A stretch of 14,588 nt of DNA, from assembly GCA_026225015.1 (NCBI GenBank), contig JAMFRY010000249.1, positions 1 through 14,588 of the forward strand, given 5' to 3'. A program made the position numbers and the translations under genes. This stretch comes from Alphaproteobacteria bacterium. Its GTDB lineage: Bacteria; Pseudomonadota; Alphaproteobacteria; Acetobacterales; Acetobacteraceae. Below are positions 6,731 through 13,791 of the stretch, in pieces; position 1 is the stretch's first letter, and the number at the start of each line of letters is the position of its first letter. The notes beneath the pieces are model-generated. The model had not been told where the DNA came from and searched no databases. It was given only the letters and a program-made list of their open reading frames with translations.

Positions 6731-7207
6731 TTAGGTTTCGAAGGGGGCTTCGGCGGGAGCCAGGCTCTTCATCAGGTCGAACACCCGCTTGCGCACCGAA
6801 GGGTCGGTGATGCGGTAATAGGCGCGGACCAGCTCCAGCGTTTCCCGCTTGGTAAGATTGTCATCGACGCCGTTGGAAAAAGGCTCCTGCGCTTCGGCGA
6901 ACCCGTAGGATCGGCCGCGCGGACCCGAAATCGGCGTTGCGTCCATGCCTTCCGGCATGTCTTCGAAGAAAAAGCTGATCGGGACATCAAGTACCCGGGA
7001 GATATCGAACAAGCGCGAGGCGCCGACGCGGTTAACGCCACGCTCATACTTCTGTACCTGCTGGAACGTAAGACCCAGCGCATCGCCCAGTCTTTCCTGG
7101 GACATCCCCAATAATGTCCGCCGAAGACGAATTCGCGATCCTACATGGACATCTATGGGACTCGGACGGCTTTCCCGTTCCGGCCGTTCATTGGTCTCTT
7201 CGGACAT
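6731..7207 (-). CDS. XRE-family helix-turn-helix transcriptional regulator
   Basis: A 158-residue DNA-binding regulator. Residues 23-77 form a Cro/C1-type helix-turn-helix with GMSQERLGDALGLTFQQVQKYERG, where LTFQQVQKYE (46-55) is the recognition-helix region. The C-terminal 75 residues are a short tail with no recognised ligand domain. Very similar small XRE proteins are widespread in alphaproteobacteria, but the regulon is unknown here. The frame stays open upstream to 7327, but the ATG at 7207 is preferred. A TATAAT/TTGTTG promoter lies only about 30 bases before it, inside the upstream extension, and conservation begins just after this Met. The ribosome-binding sequence (GGAG, 12 bases upstream) is rather distant. 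It is convergent with the permease and is not obviously its regulator. Confidence 0.88.
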   Translation of the reverse strand: MSEETNERPERESRPSPIDVHVGSRIRLRRTLLGMSQERLGDALGLTFQQVQKYERGVNRVGASRLFDISRVLDVPISFFFEDMPEGMDATPISGPRGRSYGFAEAQEPFSNGVDDNLTKRETLELVRAYYRITDPSVRKRVFDLMKSLAPAEAPFET

Positions 7208-7237
7208 AAGAAAATTCAACTCCAAGACGTGGCGGCG

Positions 7238-7265
7238 ATTATAGTGAAAACCGTTCGCGCAACAA
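7238..7265 (-). promoter_or_regulatory. Sigma70-type promoter of the XRE regulator gene
   Basis: On the minus strand a perfect TATAAT (-10, at 7243-7238) is preceded, after a 16-base spacer, by TTGTTG (-35, at 7265-7260). Transcription would begin near 7231, giving a leader of about 24 bases before the ATG at 7207. Confidence 0.7.
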
Positions 7266-7404
7266 TTAAAAACGCATTTATCCTGCCCTTTTGGCGCTAA
7301 CCATGATCTGCGAGTACCGAACCGCAAAATGCTCCAGCCGTCTGCCCGTTTACCGTGGGGTCCTTGACGTTGGTCTTACCAGAGGTTAATCAGCCAAACA
7401 ATAT

Positions 7405-7425
7405 AAAAAAGTCAACTAAATCGAC
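7405..7425 (-). terminator. Possible weak terminator after lnt
   Basis: On the minus strand GTCGA (7425-7421) can pair with TTGAC (7415-7411), with one G-T pair, around a 5-base loop, and is followed by TTTTTTA (7410-7404). It lies about 33 bases after the lnt stop. The stem is short, so this is tentative. The surrounding 7380-7470 stretch is clearly richer in A+T than the rest of the window. Confidence 0.4.
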
Positions 7426-7457
7426 AATAATAGACAAACTGCGTCCTAATTAAGAAA

Positions 7458-8930
7458 TTAGTAAGTTCTATGGTTGCGCGACCGCCCTAAAACCAGGCCC
7501 GCGCCAATGAAAATGGCCGCTAGTAGCGCCGGGCAGAGGAGTCCGAAACGGGCATAGGGCGTCGGCGGCAGTGCGCCGGGCAATGGCGCAACCAGAACGC
7601 CCTGCCCGCCCAGCGGCAGAAGCGCGGTGACGTGCCCAAAGCTGTCGATCATGGCGCTGATGCCGGAATTCGCGTCACGCGCGAGCGGCAATCCTTCCTC
7701 GACGGCGCGCAATCTTGCGGCGGCGAAGTGCTGGCGCGGGCCGGCGCTGTTGCCGAACCAGGAATCGTCGGTAACGTTGAGCAGCCATTGCGGGCGCTCT
7801 TTTTCATCGACGATCTGGCCGCTGAAGACGGCCTCATAGCAGATCAGCGGGCCAAATGCCGGCAGGCCGGGCACGGATAAAGTCACTGGCCCCGGCCCAT
7901 CGGTGAATCCGCTGCCCAGGACATCTGGCGTGATTTTCAGTGGTATCCATTTCGGCGTGAATTCGCCGAACGGGACCAGCTTCCATTTATCATAAATCGC
8001 AACGGCCGGACCTGGCCCATCGGTTACGACGATTGAGTTGCGCAAATCGGTTTCGCTGACCTCCCGCAAGGAACCGACGAGGACCGGGGTGGTTCCGGTG
8101 ACCGCCGCAAGCTGGGCCCGGGCGACGGAATCGCTGTCCAGCAGCCAGGGGCTCGAGCCCTCCGGCCAGATCACTGCGTCGCCTCCGTCGGCAAGTCCGG
8201 CACGGCTCATGGCAAGCAGGGTCCGCCAACGGGCGATCAGTGAGGCGAGATCAAAGCTGCCGGGTACCGGGAATTTTGGCTGCACCAAGGCGAGCGTCAC
8301 GCCGGTGGGATGCACGGGCAAACGCAAGCGGGCGATGCCAAAGCCGCCCCAGGCCATCAGCAAGGCGGCGGCAAGGCCCAGCCCGGGCGCGCCGAACGAA
8401 GGCAGGCCGGCGATGAAGACCGTGAGCAGCGTCAAGCCATGGACGCCGATCAGCGCGGCGAGCTGGATAAAGACATCCCCCGCAATACCGGGAATCGCCC
8501 AGTCCGTGCCCCAGAGATTCCAGGGAAAGCCGGAAAAGGCAAATTGCCGAAGCAGGTCGGAGGCCACCCAGGCGCCGGCGAACACCAGCAGCCGGCCAAA
8601 CCCCGGTGGCCGGCCCCAAGCGGCAAAAGCCGGAATGATGCTGAAAAAAGCCACAGCGAACGCCAAGAGCGGCGCCGCCAGGGGAACCAGCCACCAGAAA
8701 ACCTGCACCTCGGTGAGAATGGGCTCGGTAATCCAGTACAGCCCGGCAAGGTTGAGCCCAAAGCCGAAGGTCCAGCCGATCACCACCACCTCCTTTCTCG
8801 TCTCCGCCCCGCCGATAAGGCGCAGAAAAGCCGGCACGCTGAACAGCAGCACCGGCAGCAGATGCAGCGGCGGCAAGGCCAAAGCCGAGGCCAGGCCCCA
8901 CAGAAAGGCGCGAAGTAGTCTGGGTTTCAC
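7458..8930 (-). CDS. lnt: Apolipoprotein N-acyltransferase
   Basis: Lnt is an inner-membrane enzyme that transfers the third acyl chain from a phospholipid to the N-terminal cysteine of lipoproteins, the last step of their maturation. The predicted 490-residue protein has several N-terminal membrane helices (about 8-180), a nitrilase-type domain (about 210-460) and a C-terminal helix (464-482). The nitrilase catalytic triad is visible: Glu257 in WPEGSSPW, Lys315 in YDKWKLVPFGEF and Cys364 in LICYEAVFSG, matching E. coli Glu267, Lys335 and Cys387. I start at the GTG at 8930, whose GTGA overlaps the mtnC stop by four bases. The frame stays open 60 codons further into mtnC, but that stretch is not Lnt-like. 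No strong ribosome-binding sequence precedes the GTG, so translational coupling to mtnC is likely. It is the last gene of the minus-strand run. Confidence 0.95.
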   Translation of the reverse strand: MKPRLLRAFLWGLASALALPPLHLLPVLLFSVPAFLRLIGGAETRKEVVVIGWTFGFGLNLAGLYWITEPILTEVQVFWWLVPLAAPLLAFAVAFFSIIPAFAAWGRPPGFGRLLVFAGAWVASDLLRQFAFSGFPWNLWGTDWAIPGIAGDVFIQLAALIGVHGLTLLTVFIAGLPSFGAPGLGLAAALLMAWGGFGIARLRLPVHPTGVTLALVQPKFPVPGSFDLASLIARWRTLLAMSRAGLADGGDAVIWPEGSSPWLLDSDSVARAQLAAVTGTTPVLVGSLREVSETDLRNSIVVTDGPGPAVAIYDKWKLVPFGEFTPKWIPLKITPDVLGSGFTDGPGPVTLSVPGLPAFGPLICYEAVFSGQIVDEKERPQWLLNVTDDSWFGNSAGPRQHFAAARLRAVEEGLPLARDANSGISAMIDSFGHVTALLPLGGQGVLVAPLPGALPPTPYARFGLLCPALLAAIFIGAGLVLGRSRNHRTY

Positions 8931-9619
8931 AGTTGCGCGGGGCGCTTGGCCGGTAATTTGAAGATCGTCGCCACCGCATCGAAATCCCCGGCCGTGGGAT
9001 GCCGGGCCGAGGCAACCGTGCCATCCGCTCGGCGCACCAACTGACAGGTAAGCAGGCCGGACGAAGCCGCGGCGTCCAGCTCCGCGTCGACATCCGATAA
9101 AAACAGGCACTCGCCGGGCTGGATATTGGCGCCGCGGCAGATGGTATGGTAGCTGGCGGGATCGCGCTTGGGGCCAATGCGCGTGTCGAAAAACCCCAGG
9201 AAAAGCGGCTTGAGGTCGCCCTCCGCGGTGTGCCCGAACAGCAGTTTCTGCGCGGCCTCCGATCCGGAAGAATAGACATAAAGCCGCAACCCGGCTTGCT
9301 GCCAGCGCTTCAGCGCCGGAGCGACATCGGGATAGAGCTCCCCGGTCAAATCCCCGCGCAGATAGCCTTCTGTCCAGATCATGCCCTGAATGGTTTTCAG
9401 CGGGGTGATCTTGGAGTCGTCATCCATCCAGGCGAGCAATGTGTTCAGCACCGGTTGGTTGGGGACAAGCCGCGCCACCTCGCCCAGCACCGGATCATCT
9501 TCATGCAGGCTGCAAAACATCGGGAGACGTGCCCGGGCATAGGGGAATAGGACCGTATGCACGAAAGCGATCGGCGTGGTGGTGCCTTCAATGTCGGTCA
9601 GAATGGCGGACGGCTGCAT
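8927..9619 (-). CDS. mtnC: Enolase-phosphatase E1 (acireductone synthase)
   Basis: MtnC is a HAD-superfamily enzyme of the methionine salvage pathway. It enolises and then dephosphorylates 2,3-diketo-5-methylthiopentyl-1-phosphate to the acireductone used by MtnD. The 230-residue protein shows HAD motif I DIEGTTTP (Asp9, Glu11), motif II SSGS (117-120), GFFDT (142-146) with Lys151, and motif III FLSDVDAELDAA (173-184). The ATG at 9619 puts motif I at the usual distance from the N-terminus; the frame is open 53 codons further upstream, into the 3' end of mtnD, without family similarity. The gap to mtnD is 41 bases and the ribosome-binding sequence is weak. Its stop overlaps the lnt start by four bases. 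Confidence 0.95.
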   Translation of the reverse strand: MQPSAILTDIEGTTTPIAFVHTVLFPYARARLPMFCSLHEDDPVLGEVARLVPNQPVLNTLLAWMDDDSKITPLKTIQGMIWTEGYLRGDLTGELYPDVAPALKRWQQAGLRLYVYSSGSEAAQKLLFGHTAEGDLKPLFLGFFDTRIGPKRDPASYHTICRGANIQPGECLFLSDVDAELDAAASSGLLTCQLVRRADGTVASARHPTAGDFDAVATIFKLPAKRPAQL

Positions 9620-9660
9620 CAAAAAGCCCGCAACACAGACGTTCTTTGCTTCTGCATCCG

Positions 9661-10200
9661 TCAGGTAACGGGGAATCGTTGAGAGATGGCATCGCCGGTG
9701 TAATGCGGCACCCAGCCGGACGTATCGGTGAACACGCGCAGCGCGGTAAAAAACGGTTTCTCTCCCGCATCGAACCAATGCTTGGTGTTCGCGGGCACCG
9801 CGATCAGGTCGCCGGCTTCGCAGAAGGCATCGTAGACGCGGCCATTCAAATGCAAAACAAAATGGCCACCGCCATGCACGAAGAAGCGGATTTCATCCTC
9901 GGTATGGATGTGCTCGGCCAGGAATTTTTCGCGCAAGGCAAGCGCGTTCGGGTTATCGGGCGTGAGCTTGATCACGTCGGCGGAGCCGGCGCCCACCGTG
10001 CCCATCAGCCCGTCAAGATAAGGTCTGTAGGCAGTGAGGATCACTTCCGGCGCATCCTCCAAGCCGATCGCAACCGGGCTTTCCCAGCGCTCGAACTTGA
10101 CGCCGATGGCTGCCAGTTCACGGCCGATGGATTCCGCATCGCTTAACGAGGTCACCGGCTGCTCCGGCCGCAACTCATCGAAAATGACCAACCGGCTCAT
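9661..10200 (-). CDS. mtnD: Acireductone dioxygenase
   Basis: MtnD is a cupin-fold dioxygenase that cleaves acireductone with O2. The Fe form yields formate and 4-methylthio-2-oxobutanoate, the direct precursor of methionine, while the Ni form runs an off-pathway reaction. The 179-residue protein has the normal length, and the four metal ligands are present: His97, His99 and Glu103 in HIHTEDEIRF, and His141 in NTKHWFD, one residue offset from the Klebsiella enzyme. The ATG at 10200 overlaps the mtnB stop in an ATGA, which fixes the start and implies coupled translation. Which metal is used cannot be told from the sequence. Confidence 0.96.
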   Translation of the reverse strand: MSRLVIFDELRPEQPVTSLSDAESIGRELAAIGVKFERWESPVAIGLEDAPEVILTAYRPYLDGLMGTVGAGSADVIKLTPDNPNALALREKFLAEHIHTEDEIRFFVHGGGHFVLHLNGRVYDAFCEAGDLIAVPANTKHWFDAGEKPFFTALRVFTDTSGWVPHYTGDAISQRFPVT

Positions 10201-10793
10201 GTGATCCGCTTCCTTTGCAGTTCGCACTCCAACAAAAATTCCAGCGCCTCCAGCCGCCAGAAGGCGTGTTCGACGCTGCTGCCCCAGCCATATACCCCGT
10301 GCCCGCGTATGATGTAACCGATAGGGGTTTCCTCCAGCAGCACCGGTTCGGTCAGTTTGGCCAGGCGGGCGATATCCTGGTCGTTCTCGAAAACCGGCAG
10401 CGTCACATCGGCGTCATGGGTGGCAAAGCCGAAGGCCTTGACGATTTCGTAGCCGGCAAAATGGATGTCGCCGGCCAAGGAGAGCACCGTTGCGGCAACC
10501 GAATGGCCGTGCAGCACGGCGCCTACCTCCGGGAACAGCCGGTAGAGCTGGCAATGCAGCAAGGTCTCGGCGCTTGGGCGCTGGCCCTGCCGCAGCGCCG
10601 CGCCATCCAGCCCGACTTCGATGATGTCGGCGGATTTCAGCCGGCCCTTGTGAACGCCGCTGCGGGTGATCGCGATGGTTTCCTCATCGATGCGCGCCGA
10701 CAGATTGCCGGCCGAGCCGGGAACCCAGTTGCGCGCATCCATGCGTTGCCCGGCTTCGACCAGCAAAGCCGCGGCTTCAGCCAGCCGTGACAT
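10197..10793 (-). CDS. mtnB: Methylthioribulose-1-phosphate dehydratase
   Basis: MtnB belongs to the class II aldolase/adducin fold and dehydrates 5-methylthioribulose-1-phosphate to the diketone used by MtnC. The 198-residue protein carries the zinc site His95 and His97 (HGHS) plus His165 (RGHGVYGWG), with Glu76 in SAETLLH as the likely catalytic acid and the GSAGNLSARI segment (26-35) near the N-terminus. The start ATG at 10793 follows a GGAAGGATAGG ribosome-binding sequence. The gene lies 52 bases after tatA with no terminator between them, and overlaps mtnD by four bases. A fuculose-type aldolase is a possible confusion, but the adjacent mtnD and mtnC settle the call. mtnA and the MTA nucleosidase/phosphorylase/kinase genes are not in the window. 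Confidence 0.95.
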   Translation of the reverse strand: MSRLAEAAALLVEAGQRMDARNWVPGSAGNLSARIDEETIAITRSGVHKGRLKSADIIEVGLDGAALRQGQRPSAETLLHCQLYRLFPEVGAVLHGHSVAATVLSLAGDIHFAGYEIVKAFGFATHDADVTLPVFENDQDIARLAKLTEPVLLEETPIGYIIRGHGVYGWGSSVEHAFWRLEALEFLLECELQRKRIT

Positions 10794-10845
10794 GGCCTAT
10801 CCTTCCGGCGAAAACGGGTCTGATTGAACCACGATGCGGGCGGCC

Positions 10846-11091
10846 TCAAACAGATTGGCGCTCACTGCGTTGGACCGTCTCGGCCTGCTTCTGGACGTCA
10901 TTGATCGGCGGCAAGGTGCCGGGGTTTGCCATCGAGGCGTCCGGTTTCTTGTCGTCATCGGCGACGCTCTGCTTGAAGTTTTTGATGCCCTTTCCGAACT
11001 CGCCCATCAGGCCGCTTACCTTGTTCGTGCCGAACAACAGCAACACCACCACCAGAACGATCAGCCAATGCCAGATGCTCAATCCACCCAT
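10846..11091 (-). CDS. tatA: Twin-arginine translocase subunit TatA/TatE
   Basis: TatA forms the size-variable channel component of the twin-arginine pathway, which exports folded proteins across the inner membrane. The 81-residue protein has the family plan: one N-terminal membrane helix (about 5-20), the FG hinge (Phe20-Gly21), an amphipathic helix (about 24-43) with GEFGKGIKNFKQSV, and a polar, disordered tail. I start at the ATG at 11091, which has GGAG about eight bases upstream; the frame begins seven codons earlier without one. tatB and tatC are not adjacent, unlike the usual tatABC order, so this may be a lone tatA or a TatE-like copy. A promoter is predicted in the gap upstream. Confidence 0.93.
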   Translation of the reverse strand: MGGLSIWHWLIVLVVVLLLFGTNKVSGLMGEFGKGIKNFKQSVADDDKKPDASMANPGTLPPINDVQKQAETVQRSERQSV

Positions 11092-11145
11092 CGAAATTCT
11101 CCAACCCCACACGCTCCATCGCGCGCCGCTTGATCTAAGCCAAGC

Positions 11146-11174
11146 ATCATAGCCTTATCCGAAGCGGATGCCAA
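11146..11174 (-). promoter_or_regulatory. Sigma70-type promoter upstream of tatA
   Basis: On the minus strand TTGGCA (-35, 11174-11169), a 17-base spacer and TATGAT (-10, 11151-11146) form a near-consensus promoter in the 101-bp gap after the CPBP gene. Transcription would start near 11139, about 48 bases before tatA, and could continue through mtnB, mtnD, mtnC and lnt. Confidence 0.65.
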
Positions 11175-11192
11175 ATGGACCGAGCCGCTCGT

Positions 11193-12164
11193 TCAGCCCG
11201 CCAGACCAACCGCCACCAGCAGGCCGGCATTGTATAGAATATGGAGTAGAATCCCCGGCCGGATGGAGCCGAATCTCACCCGCATCCAGGCGGAAGCAGC
11301 GGCCATCAGCCCGACATCGATAAATCCCGGCGGGTAATATATCTTCTCCGGCGCATGCACGGCAACGAAGACCAGTGTGGTGCCAATGCCGGCGAGAAGC
11401 GGGCTGAAGCGGGTGGCGAGTGCCGCAAAAACGCCGCCGCGGAAGACGAATTCCTCCAGCGGCGGGGCGATGCAAACCACCAGGAGCAGAATCCCGACCG
11501 CGGGCCAGCCTGGCGCCTCGTAGAGCTTCGCATCCGGCAATTTGTCGAGCCTCGCTGCATCCGGCGGCAGGAAGTGAAACAGCGTCAACACCACGAGAAT
11601 GATCAGAAAGGCCGCCAACGCCGCAACGCCGTATCCTTGCGGGCGAGACCGGCACCAGGCAATGCCGGAAGGACGCGCATCACGCAGCCTGGCCTGGCCG
11701 CGCCGTCCTATATACCAGAAGCTCCACAAGGCGGCTGTAAAGGCGCCGGCCAGCGCGGCGGAAATATCGGCGCCAGGGCCGCTGACGTCAAAAAGCGGCG
11801 GCTGGTGCGTGATGACCGCGGCCAGGAAACGGATCGCATTGAGCAGAAGCAGAAACCCCAGGAGCCCGGCTAGCTGCATTAGCAGAAAGCCGGTCACCAG
11901 CCAGACCGCCTGAAGCGGTCCAAACTTTATCACCTTCCGCGCCTGTGCGGAGGATTTGCGCGAGCCCGGCAGAACCCGAAACCCGGCCAAGGCCAGGAAC
12001 AAACCGGAAGCCAGGATTGCCCCGGCCTCTCCGGCATAGGGCCAGATTGCCCAGAAGGGATTATGCAGGCCAACCACCAGCCATGGCCGGGCCAGTTCTC
12101 CGCCAATGAACCCCGTAGCAAGGAATATCGCCAGCCAGGTCGCGGCTTCCCGCAATCGGCTCAT
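11193..12164 (-). CDS. CPBP-family intramembrane metalloprotease
   Basis: A 323-residue polytopic inner-membrane protein with a C-terminal CPBP (CaaX protease/bacteriocin-processing, Abi) domain. The glutamate-pair motif EEFVFRG (Glu237, Glu238, Arg242), the FVAVH motif (His270) and HILYN (His308, Asn312) are all present, so the active site looks intact. About eight hydrophobic segments can be traced across residues 8-322. The ATG at 12164 overlaps the gluQ stop in an ATGA, which fixes the start and ties expression to gluQ. The substrates of bacterial CPBP proteins are mostly unknown, and nothing here points to a bacteriocin or a prenylated partner. Confidence 0.88.
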   Translation of the reverse strand: MSRLREAATWLAIFLATGFIGGELARPWLVVGLHNPFWAIWPYAGEAGAILASGLFLALAGFRVLPGSRKSSAQARKVIKFGPLQAVWLVTGFLLMQLAGLLGFLLLLNAIRFLAAVITHQPPLFDVSGPGADISAALAGAFTAALWSFWYIGRRGQARLRDARPSGIAWCRSRPQGYGVAALAAFLIILVVLTLFHFLPPDAARLDKLPDAKLYEAPGWPAVGILLLVVCIAPPLEEFVFRGGVFAALATRFSPLLAGIGTTLVFVAVHAPEKIYYPPGFIDVGLMAAASAWMRVRFGSIRPGILLHILYNAGLLVAVGLAG

Positions 12165-13006
12165 GCCGTCTCTTGCCGCAGGCGTATCTCACGCAGGCGC
12201 GCCAGCACTTCCGTTGCGGAAACCCCGGCTTGCCGCAATCCGCGCAGGCTGGCGGCGTGGTCGCGTTTTGAAAGGCGCCTTCCGTCACTGTCGGTCAGCA
12301 GTGAGTGATGGGCATAGATCGGGCTGGGCAGGCTCAGCAGGCGCTGCAACAGGACGTGGATATGGGTGGCTTCGAACAGATCCCGTCCGCGCGCGACATG
12401 CGAGACGTTTTGCAATGCGTCATCATGCACCACGCAAAGATGATAGCTGGCCGGCAGGTCGCGGCGGGCCAGCACGACATCGCCCAGGCCGACCAGATCG
12501 CCGTCGATCCAGCCGATATCTTCTTCGTAGAAGCCGAAATCGCTCACTTCCTGCAGGGCCCGGCCGGAATCCAGCCGCCAGGCGAAGTTCTTGCCTTCCG
12601 CCATACGGGCGGCGCGCTTGGCGGCGGAAAGGCCGCGGCAGGTGCCGGGATAGACCCGCTCCAGATTATGCGGCGCGGATAGCGCCCGGGTGATCTCCGA
12701 TCGGGAGCAGAAGCAGGGATAGAGCAGCCCTTGCGCATCCAGCGCTTGCAACGATTTGCGGTAATCAGCCATGTGCAGGGATTGGACCCGGATCTCACCA
12801 TCCCAATCCAGCCCCAGCCATTGCAAATCCTCCAAAATGGCGCTTGCAAACGCCGCCTTGCAGCGCTCGCCATCGATATCTTCCAGCCGCAGCCGGAATC
12901 TGCCGCCGTTTTCACGCGCCCGGCTCCACGCCGCCCAGGCGGAATAGGCATGGCCCAAATGCAAATAGCCGGTCGGGCTAGGCGCGAAGCGGGTGGTCAC
13001 TTCCAT
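12161..13006 (-). CDS. gluQ: Glutamyl-Q tRNA(Asp) synthetase
   Basis: GluQ (YadB) is a shortened glutamyl-tRNA synthetase that lacks the anticodon-binding domain and attaches glutamate to queuosine at position 34 of tRNA-Asp. At 281 residues it has the expected short length. The class I signatures are RFAPSPTGYLHLGH (6-19, the HIGH motif region) and RRLSKRD (243-249, the KMSKS equivalent). The zinc-site residues Cys98, Cys100, Tyr119 and Cys123 match those of the E. coli protein. The ATG at 13006 is the only start that keeps the N-terminal motif at its usual place, although its ribosome-binding sequence is poor. It heads the long minus-strand run and overlaps the CPBP gene. The dksA gene that precedes it in many proteobacteria is not here. 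Confidence 0.95.
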   Translation of the reverse strand: MEVTTRFAPSPTGYLHLGHAYSAWAAWSRARENGGRFRLRLEDIDGERCKAAFASAILEDLQWLGLDWDGEIRVQSLHMADYRKSLQALDAQGLLYPCFCSRSEITRALSAPHNLERVYPGTCRGLSAAKRAARMAEGKNFAWRLDSGRALQEVSDFGFYEEDIGWIDGDLVGLGDVVLARRDLPASYHLCVVHDDALQNVSHVARGRDLFEATHIHVLLQRLLSLPSPIYAHHSLLTDSDGRRLSKRDHAASLRGLRQAGVSATEVLARLREIRLRQETA

Positions 13007-13126
13007 GACGATAATACCTAGAGCCTACCCGCCGGGAATTCCATCATTGCCTATATGCATAGTGGCAGTTGACTTCTCCCCAGGCGGGCTGAAACGATGA
13101 AGGAAGCAACTGTTAGGGAACAGAAG

Positions 13127-13777
13127 ATGGAAGATGGGACCGGTCCGAGCTGGGGGCCCGCCTTGAAGGGCAAACCCCGCCAACTGGTTATTCTGTGCCA
13201 TGGCCTCGGCGCCGACGGGCATGACCTGATTGATCTGGCGCCCTATTGGGGCCGCGCCTTGCCGGATGCGGTTTTTGTCTCGCCGCATGGGCCGGAGTCG
13301 TTCGACATGGCGCCCACAGGCCGCCAGTGGTTCCCCATCGGCGATCTTGACCCTGCCCATTTCGGCGCCGGCGTGCGGCGCGCGGCCCCGGTGCTGAACC
13401 AATTCATCGACGCGCAGTTGAAGAAATATGACCTGCCGCCGACCGCCTATGCACTGATGGGGTTCAGCCAGGGCGCCATGGTCGCTTTGTTCACCGGCCT
13501 GCGGCGCCCAGCCGCGCCCCGCGCCATTCTGGCCTTTTCCGGCGCGCTGGTCGATCCGGAGGACCTAGCCGCCGAGCTGAAAAACCACGCGCCGGTTTTA
13601 CTCGCGCACGGGCAAGCCGACCAGATCGTGCCTGCCTCGTACTCAATCGACGCCGAACAGGTACTGCAAGCCGCTGGCATCCCGGTGGAGACCGTGTTTT
13701 CTCCGAAACTGGAACACGGCATTGACGACATCCTGCTCACCGCCGGCGCGCTGTTTCTGCAAAAGGCGTTCGCTTAG
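13127..13777 (+). CDS. Alpha/beta-hydrolase carboxylesterase (phospholipase/carboxylesterase family)
   Basis: A 216-residue cytoplasmic serine hydrolase of the phospholipase/carboxylesterase family (Abhydrolase_2, YpfH-like). The oxyanion-side HGLGADG (25-31), the nucleophile in GFSQG (Ser114), the acid in HGQADQIVP (Asp165) and the base in LEHGID (His197) form a complete triad. I prefer the ATG at 13127, preceded by AGGGA; an ATG at 13097 in frame would add ten residues, but that stretch is less GC-rich than the gene and unlike the family. The substrate, a short-chain ester or a lysophospholipid, cannot be assigned. It diverges from gluQ across about 120 bases, where a TTGACT (13069-13074) could be a -35 box with no good -10 partner, and it is convergent with mlaC, leaving 14 bases between stops. 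Confidence 0.9.
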   Translation: MEDGTGPSWGPALKGKPRQLVILCHGLGADGHDLIDLAPYWGRALPDAVFVSPHGPESFDMAPTGRQWFPIGDLDPAHFGAGVRRAAPVLNQFIDAQLKKYDLPPTAYALMGFSQGAMVALFTGLRRPAAPRAILAFSGALVDPEDLAAELKNHAPVLLAHGQADQIVPASYSIDAEQVLQAAGIPVETVFSPKLEHGIDDILLTAGALFLQKAFA

Positions 13778-13791
13778 TTACCGCCCTCTGA

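Noticed and set aside
7208..7327. 40-residue N-terminal extension of the XRE regulator
   Set aside because: The extension contains the predicted TATAAT promoter and family similarity starts after the ATG at 7207.
8038..8961. 307-codon plus-strand open frame opposite lnt
   Set aside because: It is antisense to the nitrilase and membrane domains of lnt, and its composition (Ser, Pro, Lys, Arg, Ala) is typical of a shadow frame.
8931..9110. 60-residue N-terminal extension of Lnt
   Set aside because: It overlaps the conserved 3' end of mtnC in another frame and is not Lnt-like; the GTGA overlap at 8927-8930 gives the better start.
10791..12164. Shared MSRL beginnings of MtnB, MtnD and the CPBP protein as a sign of duplicated starts
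   Set aside because: Codons differ between the three and the proteins are unrelated after the first residues; coincidence is the simpler reading.
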